This document shows positions 8,790 through 18,000 of a stretch of 64,000 nt of DNA, in pieces. Positions within the stretch are counted from its first letter, which is position 1; every line of letters begins with the position of its first letter. Source of the stretch: JAGQPD01 sp020426865. Lineage in GTDB: Bacteria; Planctomycetota; Planctomycetia; Pirellulales; Pirellulaceae. The position numbers were made by a program, and so were the translations under genes. The notes under the pieces are model-generated. The model was not told the origin of the DNA. It saw only the letters and a program-made list of their open reading frames with translations, and searched no databases. The stretch spans positions 248,001-312,000 of the forward strand of contig JAWKTN010000004.1 of assembly GCA_041399065.1 (NCBI GenBank), given 5' to 3'.

Positions 8790-9887
8790 ATGTCCGCCCG
8801 TATCCTCCATCGACTTCCGTCGCGATCCAGTTTTCCTTTCCTTGCTGCCGCGCGATCAAATGCGTGGCATTCGGCGATTCAACGGACCGTCGCCCTTGTC
8901 ATCGTTGTCGTACTGATAATGCCCGTCTCCCTTGCAGCGGCACAAGAAGCAGCCAGCATTGCGGGCCCGTTCTCCCTGACGATGGAAGACGATGGTATTA
9001 CGGTCAACTATCAGGGAAAGCTGTTCACACGCTATCTGAAAAAATCAGGAAACTCGCCGGCACTGTGGCCGGTTATTGGCCCAACCGGCAAAGAAATGAC
9101 TCGCGGCTACCCGTTTCGCGAGGGGACCGCAAGTGAACGAACCGACCATGTCCACCATCGATCAATCTGGTTTAACCACGGCGATGTCAATGGGGTCTCG
9201 TTTTGGGAAGAGTCGGGGCGTCATGGCAACGTGATGCACCAGGAATTTGTATCTCACAGCGGCGGAGCGGAGGCCAAAATCGTTACCCGAAACAATTGGG
9301 TGGATGCCGAAGGGGCAAAGATTTGCGCCGATGTTCGACATGTAACGTTCTCCGCTAACGATGTCGTGCGCATGATCGATTTCGATATCACGGTCATCAA
9401 CGATACTGAAAAGGACGTAACGTTTGGCGATACGAAAGAGGGATGCTTTGGTGTCCGTGTGCCCGGGACCATGAAGGTCGACGCGAAGCTTGGCGGAAAG
9501 ATCGTGAACAACGCCGGTGACGAAGACGGCGCGGCGTGGGGCAGAGAAGCATCTTGGGTGGATTACCATGGCCCCGTGGAAAATGAAACCCTCGGAATTG
9601 CGGTCCTCAATCATCCCACCAGTTTTCGCTTTCCCACCTACTGGCACGTGCGAACGTATGGCCTGTTCGCGGCAAACCCTTTCGGCCTGAAAAATTTTCA
9701 GAACAACAAGGACGCCGACGGTAGCCACACGATCAAGCCGGGCGAATCGTTTACGTTGGACTATCGCATCGTGCTCCACCGCGGCGACGAAAGCCAAGCC
9801 AATATTGCTCAGGCCTTTGTTGACTATGCCAAGACCGACCGCTCTGCCACCGTTGCTACCAACCGCGAATCCGGTGACGCCAATTAG
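8790..9887 (+). CDS. DUF6807 (PmoA-like) secreted protein
   Basis: A 365-residue protein with an N-terminal hydrophobic export segment (about residues 30-50, ending near AQEAAS). The mature part has the DUF6807 signature order: ITVNYQGKLFTRYLKK, ALWPVIGPTGKEMTRGYP, then DHVHHRSIWFNHGDVNGVSFW with clustered histidines, and later GHWETxx-free C-terminal strands ending FTLDYRIVLHRGD. The family is annotated as methane oxygenase PmoA, but members are not particulate methane monooxygenase subunits. They are common in planctomycetes near sugar-degradation genes, and their function is unknown. The ATG at 8790 is preceded by AAGGGG at suitable distance. The frame upstream belongs to the previous gene's shadow. 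Confidence 0.85.
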   Translation: MSARILHRLPSRSSFPFLAAARSNAWHSAIQRTVALVIVVVLIMPVSLAAAQEAASIAGPFSLTMEDDGITVNYQGKLFTRYLKKSGNSPALWPVIGPTGKEMTRGYPFREGTASERTDHVHHRSIWFNHGDVNGVSFWEESGRHGNVMHQEFVSHSGGAEAKIVTRNNWVDAEGAKICADVRHVTFSANDVVRMIDFDITVINDTEKDVTFGDTKEGCFGVRVPGTMKVDAKLGGKIVNNAGDEDGAAWGREASWVDYHGPVENETLGIAVLNHPTSFRFPTYWHVRTYGLFAANPFGLKNFQNNKDADGSHTIKPGESFTLDYRIVLHRGDESQANIAQAFVDYAKTDRSATVATNRESGDAN

Positions 9888-10260
9888 CGTCGGCACCAAG
9901 CAAAGGCAACTGATGACAACGATTGACGCCCCATCCAGTGCCGGCACGGGGCGTCGCGAAACATTCTCGTCAATCGTTAAGTCTTCACGAGGACTGGCCT
10001 GCCGGGCAGTTACGAGTCATCGTCCTATGACGATTCTCACGAGTACCCCGGGTAGTCCAACCGAGTCTATTGTGTGAGTAGCGCCCACTGCTGCGTGAAT
10101 GACCTTCGATCTTTCTTAACCTAACCATCTTTTCTAACTCAGATATTTTACCAAGCTTAGCCGATAGGAAAGTATGCCAGCATTGCCGGTACGACCTGAA
10201 GGTCGTACGAGGGAATAACTGGCTTGATTGACCTGTATGGACCAGGAGACGAAGTCGCCT
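9888..10260. other. Intergenic region upstream of small gene/csrA
   Basis: A gap of about 370 bp. The only structure noticed is the 9-bp palindrome at 10189-10208, listed separately. No reading frame here has coding character. Confidence 0.4.
10189..10208. promoter_or_regulatory. Perfect 9-bp inverted repeat, possible operator or RNA hairpin
   Basis: The arms GTACGACCT and AGGTCGTAC are perfect complements separated by two bases. The element sits 52 bp before the ATG of the 100-residue gene that precedes csrA. No T-run follows, so it is not a simple terminator. It could be an operator for a dimeric regulator or a leader hairpin. Confidence 0.45.
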
Positions 10261-10563
10261 ATGTTGGCAGATGAGATACGCATAGAAACGGTACATCAAC
10301 TGAAGCAATACGTTTATCACACTTTATGCAATCATGAACAATTAGAGCCGGGCGTTTTTCCGATGACAGAGCGCGTCTTGGTACGTGGGGGCCACCCGTG
10401 TGGCGTATCGTTTTGCCTTCATGGCCCGAGAAGCGTGAAATACACTTCAATTTGGGAAACCGATAGCAATACGATACTGTTTTACGGGGCGGATGGGGAT
10501 CGGTTTTTGAAGACGCGGTTATTGGCCGGGCCGTCATTAGAAGGGAGACAGATGGTGGCTTAG
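10261..10563 (+). CDS. Small conserved hypothetical protein upstream of csrA
   Basis: A 100-residue acidic/basic mixed protein with no signal peptide. Its sequence is well ordered: an N-terminal helix (VHQLKQYVYHTLCNHEQL), then beta strands PCGVSFCLHGPRSVKYTSIW and NTILFYGADGDRFLKTRLL. It resembles small planctomycete proteins of unknown function that I recall near regulators, but no named family is assigned. The ATG at 10261 is preceded by AGGAG and GAAG. An ATG at 10237 or TTG at 10228 would lengthen it. csrA follows 104 bp later on the same strand. Confidence 0.65.
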   Translation: MLADEIRIETVHQLKQYVYHTLCNHEQLEPGVFPMTERVLVRGGHPCGVSFCLHGPRSVKYTSIWETDSNTILFYGADGDRFLKTRLLAGPSLEGRQMVA

Positions 10564-10667
10564 GATCAGCTCCCTAGCCAGGAGACCGAAGAGATCATGA
10601 CGGTGAGAAGATCGCATAACATTATTCAAGCGCACAGCGCATAGCATATACACGGAGGTTTTCAAGC

Positions 10668-10850
10668 ATGCTGGTACTTTCCCGAAAGCAATCGGAACGC
10701 ATCAAAGTAGGCGACTCGATTGTCGTCACCGTGGTGCGTGTCTCGGGCGACAAGGTCCGCTTAGGTATTGAGGCGCCGCCGGACATTCTAGTTCTGCGCG
10801 ACGAGCTGGAGGCTTCGTCGGACCGACGGCCTTCGCCTGGGGGCCAGTGA
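10668..10850 (+). CDS. csrA: Carbon storage regulator / translational regulator CsrA
   Basis: A 60-residue CsrA. The family core is intact: MLVLSRKQSERIKVGDSIVV, then GDKVRLGIEAPPDILVLRDE. CsrA dimers bind GGA motifs in mRNA leaders and repress or stabilise translation. The conserved N-terminal strand (L-V-L-S-R-K) and the RDE-type C-terminal strand form the RNA-binding edge. GGAGG lies at good distance before the ATG, and a GGA-containing leader of this kind could itself be a CsrA target, permitting autoregulation (inference). A strong terminator follows at 10872-10901. Confidence 0.95.
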   Translation: MLVLSRKQSERIKVGDSIVVTVVRVSGDKVRLGIEAPPDILVLRDELEASSDRRPSPGGQ

Positions 10851-10871
10851 CAGAATCGGAAGTTGGCAATC

Positions 10872-10901
10872 AGCCGGTTCGCATCGCGAGCCGGCTTTTT
10901 T
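10872..10901 (+). terminator. Rho-independent terminator after csrA
   Basis: An 11-bp stem with one G-U type mismatch (AGCCGGTTCGC / GCGAGCCGGCT) and a three-base loop is followed by a run of six T. It lies 21 bp after the csrA stop. Confidence 0.85.
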
Positions 10902-10956
10902 CATGGGTGCGGTCGCGATGCTGAAAGCAAAGGACCGATCGAGCCGGATCCGACAT

Positions 10957-11934
10957 TCATTCCGCCAACAGCACCTGGCGGATGGTCGAGACTTGCGGCG
11001 GAGTGCCATGCACGTTTTTGGCCGAGAGGAATTCGGCAACGTACCGTTGCGGTTGACGTTTTTCTGGCACGCGGAAATTGTCCCCTTTTTGAAGAATGAT
11101 TCGTTCTTCCGGCATACTACCGAAGGCGCGGGTGCCAGCGGCCTGACAAGGGAACCAATGGCCGTTGCCTTGGGCATCGATCAGGTAGAATTCGGGATAG
11201 CAATGATCGGGGACCCACACGGTGCGAGCGGGAATGTCGAGACTACGGCAGAGGGCGATGAACAACGACGTAAGTTCTTCGCAGTCGCCTGTACCGTCAC
11301 GTAACGCAGCAAGTGCTCCTTTGATTGGGCCATTTTCGTACTTCACACGTTCGCGGACATCGTCGTAGATTTTTTCAACTTGTTCCCACGCCGACAGTTC
11401 GTCATCGCGAAGCTGCCGCGCCAGGGCGGTGATCTTCGAATTGCGGACTTCAATCAAGGGGCTGGCACCCAAGTAGGGGCGCACGTCCTTGGGTAAACGA
11501 CGCTTCTCCGGGCGCTCGTAGATCGACGTGTCTTCCGGTGCCAGGATGGGATGACGATCGACCTCGAACGTCAGGATTGCCTCGGCCGTGCCTCCGGCCG
11601 GGATTTGCGGAATCGTAACAAGCATCTGCTTGACACCGCTGTCAAGCACTCGGGAGTCGACGTCGGAAATATGCGGCGAGAAATCCTCTTTGACGACCCG
11701 AACTTGCTGCTCGGGCCATTCCGTTGGAACGGGAAACGTGGCAAATATGCCCGCGACCGGTCCGCCCGCTTTAACGGAGATGCCAACCCTCCAGCGAGCT
11801 GTCTTCGCGGGGCCCAGTCGTGCCGTGGTAACTGCTTCGTCACCGAATTGCCCTAGTGCAAGCTCCGGTTGCAGAGCACAAAGGCCAAGCAATGCCATCG
11901 AAATTGAAACGTTCCACCGTTTGAAGGATAACAT
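10957..11934 (-). CDS. Exported transglutaminase-like (cysteine protease fold) protein
   Basis: A 325-residue protein starting at the ATG at 11934, which follows GGAAGAGG. An N-terminal signal peptide (about residues 1-28, ending LALGQ) directs export. A beta-sandwich-like region follows. The transglutaminase-like core then shows the catalytic triad: Cys in GTGDCEELTSLFIALCR (about residue 220), His in VWVPDHCYPEFYLID (about 245), and Asp just after (IDAQGNGHWFP). Such periplasmic proteins may act as proteases or cross-linkers, and the substrate is unknown. It is convergent with csrA, separated by the csrA terminator. Confidence 0.87.
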   Translation of the reverse strand: MLSFKRWNVSISMALLGLCALQPELALGQFGDEAVTTARLGPAKTARWRVGISVKAGGPVAGIFATFPVPTEWPEQQVRVVKEDFSPHISDVDSRVLDSGVKQMLVTIPQIPAGGTAEAILTFEVDRHPILAPEDTSIYERPEKRRLPKDVRPYLGASPLIEVRNSKITALARQLRDDELSAWEQVEKIYDDVRERVKYENGPIKGALAALRDGTGDCEELTSLFIALCRSLDIPARTVWVPDHCYPEFYLIDAQGNGHWFPCQAAGTRAFGSMPEERIILQKGDNFRVPEKRQPQRYVAEFLSAKNVHGTPPQVSTIRQVLLAE

Positions 11935-12095
11935 GGGCAATGCCTCTTCCGCAGTCGTCACGCGTGGTAACGGTTGCACTTACCGTCGCAGATGTTCGTC
12001 GGATATCCACGAATCACCAAGGGTGATGGATGTTCGATCTTCGCCGACGATCGTCCCTTTAAGTATCGATTGTAATTGAGCGAACGGGCGCGCAC

Positions 12096-12133
12096 AAAAA
12101 AAACCGCTGCTCCCCTGCGAGGGAACAGCGGTT
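12096..12133 (-). terminator. Rho-independent terminator for the lipoprotein gene
   Basis: Read on the minus strand, a long stem (ACCGCTGTTCCCT with AGGGGAGCAGCGGT) and a short loop are followed by eight T. It ends the transcript of the lipoprotein gene that lies just upstream on the minus strand. Confidence 0.88.
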
Positions 12134-12179
12134 GAATCGGCGAAAAACCCGCAATCGGTGCCATCGGCCCATGGCCGAA

Positions 12180-12584
12180 TTAACCTTCGCTCCCCGGGAT
12201 CGCTTCCAACTGGATCGCCGGGTCGGTCGGCGAGACGACCCGGTCACCGATCACCTGGCTCTGTGCCGGCGCCGAGATGTAGGGATCGACCGTCGAACCG
12301 GGAGGGCAATAGCCCTGGTCGTATACTTGTGGAGCATACGTCGGGGGGGCAACGTATTGCGTGGTGGGTGCACATCCGGTCGGATTGTATGTGGTGGCAG
12401 GTGGTGGGCAGATCGTCGTCGCCATGGGGACCGTCTGCACGGCCTGTGGGACATAGACCCGAGCGGGAACCATGGTCGTACCACAGCGGGCCCCGCGGCG
12501 ATTCCAGAGGCTTCCGCAAGACCGGCACCCAAGTGACGGTAATACGACAATCATCATGACTGCTACAAGCGTTAAACGCTTCAT
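12180..12584 (-). CDS. Small proline-rich lipoprotein
   Basis: A 134-residue protein with an N-terminal signal and a lipobox-like LPSLGC (cysteine at residue 20), so it is probably a lipoprotein. The mature region is rich in Pro, Thr, Tyr and Val: CPPPATTYNPTGCAPTT, PPTYAPQVYDQGYCPPG. Several cysteines are present and no domain is recognised. GGAGG precedes the ATG by a good distance. Similar cysteine- and proline-rich small lipoproteins are common in planctomycetes and may be envelope components. A strong terminator follows its stop. Confidence 0.8.
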   Translation of the reverse strand: MKRLTLVAVMMIVVLPSLGCRSCGSLWNRRGARCGTTMVPARVYVPQAVQTVPMATTICPPPATTYNPTGCAPTTQYVAPPTYAPQVYDQGYCPPGSTVDPYISAPAQSQVIGDRVVSPTDPAIQLEAIPGSEG

Positions 12585-12874
12585 GGCTGGACCTCCGTTC
12601 GGGCAGGAAGCTAAAGGGGGATTGCAGGTATAGGAACCAGGTAGGCATGAAAACCATACACCACACTACGTGATGTGCAAATGCAACGCGGTGATTTTTT
12701 TCAACATCCCAAAAAGTCGGAGAATTTTTTGCGAATGTTCCGACATGGCACAACGGCGCGGCTAAACTATTAGCGTCCCGTAGATTGCAACGGTAGCCGT
12801 TGTAATCCGCACTCACCGGACGAATACTCGACGTTCTTACCTCGAACGCGTCCCACCCTCCCAATTCCTCAACC
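12585..12874. other. Divergent intergenic region
   Basis: About 290 bp between the divergent lipoprotein and alpha/beta hydrolase genes, with AT-rich patches around 12690-12740. No promoter elements or repeats were identified with confidence. Confidence 0.35.
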
Positions 12875-14122
12875 ATGTATCACCAGCTGGCGGCACATTT
12901 CTGTCTGCGATTCCTCCAGGTCGCGGTAACGTATGTTGTCTGGCCCCTGTTGTGTCTGTGGCTTTGCGCGGCGCCCGCGTTCGGCGGCGGACGTCTTCAC
13001 CTGGAATATGTCAACGCCGATGGCCAACCCAAGTGCGACATCCGCGACGGCGATGAGGTCTGGCTGATCAGCACACGACACCTTGGCAGCCGCCCCTGCA
13101 CGACAGGCAACTGCTGCGAGCGTTTTCAATTTTGGCGCTATGTACGATGTCAGGGCTGGGTCGCGTCGGACGCTGTTGACTTCGCCGCCACAGAAGATCC
13201 CGCAACGATCACCACGGTATACGTCCACGGCAACCGCATGGAAATGAAATACGTTTATGATCGGGGGTTCAAGACCTATCATTTGATGCGCTGTGGATTG
13301 GCGCGCGATCAGCGACTGCGGCACGTGATCTGGGCCTGGCCCAGCGAACCGGTCCCGGGAACGTTCTTAAAGGATGCACGTGCGAAAGCGGAACGGATCC
13401 CTGTTCAATCGTACTTCCTGGCCTGTTGGCTGGCGCGAATCAACCCCGACCAACGCGTCAGCATTATGGGATACAGCTACGGAGCCAGATTGGTGATGGG
13501 GGCAATGCACCTGCTGGGAGGCGGCACGTTGGACGGGCGAAAGCTCGGCCCGCCCCCGAACGGTACCTTTGTCGCCCCCCGCGTGGTCATCTGGGCCGCG
13601 GCCATGGCCAACCACTGGCCCGAACCGGGTGATGTCAACGGGCAGGCACTGTGCGCCGTCGACCACTTGCTGCTGCTGTACAATACCACCGACCCCGTGT
13701 TGCGAAGATACCCGCGATTGGAACCAAGTGACCACTGCCCCGCCTTAGGTTATACCGGCATGACACGCCGGACGCTCCTGACTGACTGTGACCATAAGGT
13801 CTGTCAGTTTAACGCCGCGCGCTACGTAGGCCGACATCACGACTGGCAACGTTACGCCGACTCGAATTACCTGATGGCGCGCATTCGATACTATGCACTC
13901 TGGTTCCCGCTGCAAACCGACGAACACCAAATCACCGGCCTAACCGTCGAATCCGCCTCTACGATATCATTCCCAACCAATACCGGTCTGCCCGACTCCG
14001 GTTCTGTGGAAGATGAGGTCGAATCGACTAGCGAGGAATATATGCCGGAGTTGCCTGGACATCCGTCGGGCGATTGGCAACCGATGTCGATTGACGCAGC
14101 CGCTGAATTACCTCAGCCGTAA
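12875..14122 (+). CDS. Exported alpha/beta hydrolase-fold protein
   Basis: A 415-residue protein with a hydrophobic N-terminal export segment (about residues 12-36, ending in APAFGGG). The mature part has TTVYVHGNRMEMKYVYDRG, an oxyanion-type HGN motif near residue 118, and a nucleophile elbow GYSYGAR near residue 205, both features of alpha/beta hydrolases. A C-terminal HHDWQRY segment may supply the histidine. The tail is acidic and low complexity. It is probably an exported esterase- or lipase-like enzyme of unknown substrate. No Shine-Dalgarno sequence is obvious before the ATG. Its last 95 bp overlap the convergent Skp-like gene. Confidence 0.78.
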   Translation: MYHQLAAHFCLRFLQVAVTYVVWPLLCLWLCAAPAFGGGRLHLEYVNADGQPKCDIRDGDEVWLISTRHLGSRPCTTGNCCERFQFWRYVRCQGWVASDAVDFAATEDPATITTVYVHGNRMEMKYVYDRGFKTYHLMRCGLARDQRLRHVIWAWPSEPVPGTFLKDARAKAERIPVQSYFLACWLARINPDQRVSIMGYSYGARLVMGAMHLLGGGTLDGRKLGPPPNGTFVAPRVVIWAAAMANHWPEPGDVNGQALCAVDHLLLLYNTTDPVLRRYPRLEPSDHCPALGYTGMTRRTLLTDCDHKVCQFNAARYVGRHHDWQRYADSNYLMARIRYYALWFPLQTDEHQITGLTVESASTISFPTNTGLPDSGSVEDEVESTSEEYMPELPGHPSGDWQPMSIDAAAELPQP

Positions 14123-14633
14123 TGTCCACACCAGGGCTGAAGTCGTACACGGTGTCGTTCTTGGTGACGGTTACCGTCAGGCCACGGCTTTCGGCCACGG
14201 TCCGAGCGACAGGGCGCACTTCCTCACGGAAACGTCCGACAAGCTCTTGCTTGTATTGTTCGAAATTGTCCTGAGCCTGCTGCTTGGCCTTGACTAGGTT
14301 TTGTGACGCCGTCTGTTTCATGGTCGTCACTTGCGGGTGGTTCGCAGCGCCCATCGCACGCGCCTTCTCATCAATTTGCTGCTGGTAATTGGCGTTCATC
14401 GTTGTCAACTGGTTTGCTAGCGACGCCTCACGCTGCTTCAACGCCTCTTCGATTTGGCGATCGCGCCCCAGCTCCTTGGCGACTGCGTCCAGGTCGATCA
14501 CAGCGACCGCGCCGCTGCCTCTGCTACTCGTACCAAGTGATCCATCCGGGCCGCACCCAATCATGCTGGCCACAACTACGCAGCAACCCAAAATCAGATA
14601 ACCTGCCGCGACCAATCGACCTTGTTTGTGCAT
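14028..14633 (-). CDS. OmpH/Skp-like periplasmic chaperone, lipoprotein
   Basis: A 201-residue protein. The N-terminus has a signal peptide ending in a lipobox-like SMIGC (cysteine near residue 28). After a short linker, VAVIDLDAVAKELGRD opens a Skp/OmpH-type region, followed by a long charged helix pair with heptad-like spacing (residues about 60-150: QIEEALKQREASLANQL and VKAKQQAQDNFEQYKQEL). The domain ends in GLTVTVTKNDTVYDFSPGVDITAEVI, which matches the end of OmpH-like proteins. Skp-like proteins hold unfolded outer-membrane proteins. AAGGAG precedes the ATG. Its 3' end overlaps the convergent hydrolase gene by 95 bp. Confidence 0.85.
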   Translation of the reverse strand: MHKQGRLVAAGYLILGCCVVVASMIGCGPDGSLGTSSRGSGAVAVIDLDAVAKELGRDRQIEEALKQREASLANQLTTMNANYQQQIDEKARAMGAANHPQVTTMKQTASQNLVKAKQQAQDNFEQYKQELVGRFREEVRPVARTVAESRGLTVTVTKNDTVYDFSPGVDITAEVIQRLRQSTSVANRPTDVQATPAYIPR

Positions 14634-15008
14634 CGAGGACTCCTTTCCCCCTGTAGTAACCGCTATATCTCGACGTGGTCGCGAATCGTAGCAATTCGCC
14701 CGTTTCAAAACAAGTCGAATAGCGGCGCAATTGCGTACAGGGGGTGCAATCACTTGCAAATCGGCCGACGTGCACGCCCAACCGGGGATTGCTAGCTGGT
14801 CTCCGATAGCGAGGCGATGTGGGATTGGGTAATCGGTGACGATTATTCGGCCGGAACAGAATAAAGTGCGGCGGCGAGCGGACCGATAAATCAACCTGAA
14901 ATATAAACTGCGCGGACTTTTTGGGTCGTAGTGGTTTTGACGTTCGTGACCATTCAGCGGCTAGGTGGCCCGAAGAGTTTTGTCGAACCGGAAAGAAGGA
15001 GTTAAGTC
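14634..15008. other. Divergent intergenic region before the large surface protein
   Basis: About 375 bp between the divergent Skp-like gene and the large beta-helix protein. Promoters for both should lie here, but no clear element was recognised. The AAGGAG just before 15009 belongs to the large gene. Confidence 0.35.
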
Positions 15009-18000
15009 GTGTCCCATCGACTGCACAGCTCAAGAGTGATTGGCAGCCTTCCCTTGGCGGTAGCGACGATAGCTGTTCTACTGCTATCGGACGTGGCAAC
15101 GACGACTCGGGCACAGGGTGTCGGACAGACCTACGCGTCTGACTTGCCCTACTCGGTCTCCAGTAGCGGGCAAATGGACTTCTTTGGCACGACGCCGTTT
15201 CGCCTGTGGCATCAAACTGCAGGCTACGGTCAGAATGCTTCGCAGACCATGTTCGGTGGGCGTGGTGCCATGCCGGTTGGCAACGGACTGTCGTTTATTG
15301 ACGCACAGGTGAAGATTACCAACGAACGGGCATTGGGTGCAAACATCGGTACAGGTTTCCGCTGGATGCAGGCGGGATTCGGCGGCTCGCCGAGGATCCT
15401 GGGGGTCAGCGGTTGGTATGATGGCGAAGAATCTGTGTTGGAGAACTACTTCAATCAGGTCGGTGTCAGCGTCGAGTCGTTAGGGGACCGGATCGATTTC
15501 CGATTGAACGCTCAATTCCCCATCAGTGAGAATAGCAAGACGGGTGGTGCCGTAACGTTGACCGATGAGATCGTTTTCGACGATGTTTTTCTGTCGCAGA
15601 AGACACTGACACCCGTTGATTTGACCTATCGCGTCATCGATTTTGAGGCCGCCGCACGGATCATGGAAACCAACGCCTGGTTTTATGGCGGTGGATACCA
15701 GGTAGATGGCACAGACGTAAGCACGCTCGGCTACAAGGCTGGCGTGCGAGGCTACGTCTTGAACGACCTTGTACTCGACTTCGGTGCCTCCGACGATGAC
15801 GTGTGGGGAACCAAATTCCGGTTTGGCATAGTGTTCTTCCCCGGACGGACACCGAATGGCTTGAACCATGGGCCGCGGCACACGGTGTACGATCGGTTGC
15901 GCGAGCCAGTGTGGCGTAACAACTATATTGCCATGCGTCAGTCGGTCCGTGAAGGTGCATTGCCGCTTACGGATCCCAATGGTGATCTCATCCGCGTCGT
16001 ACACGTAGATGGTAACTCGCTTGACGGTGGCGACGGTTCGTTCCAGAGTCCCTTGTCTAGCTTGGACGACGTATTCGCCAATTCCAGTCCGGGCGATATT
16101 GTGTTGGTGCATGCCGACACGACTTACACGGGCCAGTCAGTAGCATTGCAGGACAACCAGCGATTGTTGGGTGAAGGTGGTAGCCAGACGCATACTGTCA
16201 GCACCGAGCGATTCGGCGCCGTAACATTGCCCGAGAGTTCCACCGGCGCGTTGGCCGGCGCCGTTCCCGTCATCATGAATGCCCCCGCCGACGCGATCGT
16301 GTTGAACCCGGTCAGCTCTGACCCGGACAATCCGTCGAGTATGGAGATCTCAAACCTGGCGATCGACGGCGGTGCTCGCGGTATCGCTTCGCCGACTGGC
16401 ATCGGCGAGGTCGACATCAACCGTGTCGCGATCTCCAACACATCCGGCAACGGTATCGAACTGTCCCCGCTGGTCGAGACACTTGCGGACTCGAGCAAGC
16501 AGGTTCGCTTCAATCCGACGATCGATCAAGTTACGTTTGATGGCATCGGTGGCGACGACATTAGCATCAATTCCGACACCAGCGAGCCGGATACGACGCC
16601 GGTTATCGAGTCGATCGCGATCAGCAACGTGACCAGCACGAACGCTCAAGGCTTGGGGATCAACTTGCGAAACAACCGCAATACTGCCGCCATCACCGAC
16701 TTCGACTACGACGGTGGGACAACCGGTTTAGGAGGTATCTTCCTGTCCGGTAACCAGGCAACGGTGAACGTGACTCGCGCCACGATTGCTAACGGCAACG
16801 GTCCTGGTATCGACATCACGGAAACGGACACAACGGTCAACATCACCGATTCCACCGTCACTGATACCGGTCTTGCTGGCGTTCAGATCAGCGGAGGAAG
16901 TTCCGATGTGAACTTTTCCGGGAAGATCACGCAGGCTGCCAATGCCTCGGCCGTCGCGGTCCTTGACGGACATACCGGTGTCGCAACATTCACCGAGGCC
17001 GACGCGGGGACGGGCGTGATCACCGCCACCAACGGCGATGGTATCCAGCTGAGCAACGCCGATGGTACGTACTTCTTCAACGATGCCGTAGTACTCAACG
17101 GTGGTGATGCCGGTATCGACGTCCTGGACGATACCGATGGAGTTGTCAGCTTTGACGATGTCACCATCACCAACCCCAGCGGAACCGCGCTGAACATCGA
17201 CGGTGGCGCTGCCAACCTGTCCCTGACCGGCCGCATCGCTCAAGGCAACAACGCGCTGACGGTCTCCGTGTCGGGCGGGCACACCGGTACCTTGTCGATG
17301 ACTGAATCAACCACCGACGAGGGGATCATCGCGGCGACCAACGGTGCGGGAATGCGATTCGACAACGCGGACGGAACCTATACATTCAGCGATGCCGTAT
17401 TGCTCAACGGTGGTACTGCCGGAATCGACATTCTTAACGGCTCTGCCGGTACTATTACGTTTAACGACGCTCAGATCACGAGCCCCAACGCCGTTGCCTT
17501 TAATGTGGATGGCGGCAGCGCGGATGTGAATTTTACTGGCAACATTACACAGAACAACAGCTTCTCGACAATTGCCGTCAGCGGCGGACACACAGGTACG
17601 CTTGATTTCAGTGAGTCGACTGCGAATGCCGGTGTTGTGTTGGCCACCAACGGCGATGGCTTGCAGTTCAACAATGCCGACGGTGCGTACGTCTTCAACG
17701 ACGCAGTGGTTCTCAACGGCGGCGATGCGGGCATCGATATCAGCAACGATTCCGACGGCACGTTCAGCTTCCCCAGCACCGCCGTGATCACCAACCCCTC
17801 AGGAACGGGCTTGCATATCACCGGTAGTGCGGCGCTCGTGACATATGCTGGTCAAATCAGCAATAACACGGGGCGGGCTGTCGTTATCGACGGGAACAAT
17901 GGTGGTAATGTCACCGTGTCCGGTGAGGTAACCGATACCGCTCAGGGTTTGCTCGTCCAGAACAATACCGGCGGTACATTCCGCTTCACGGGACTCGTCG

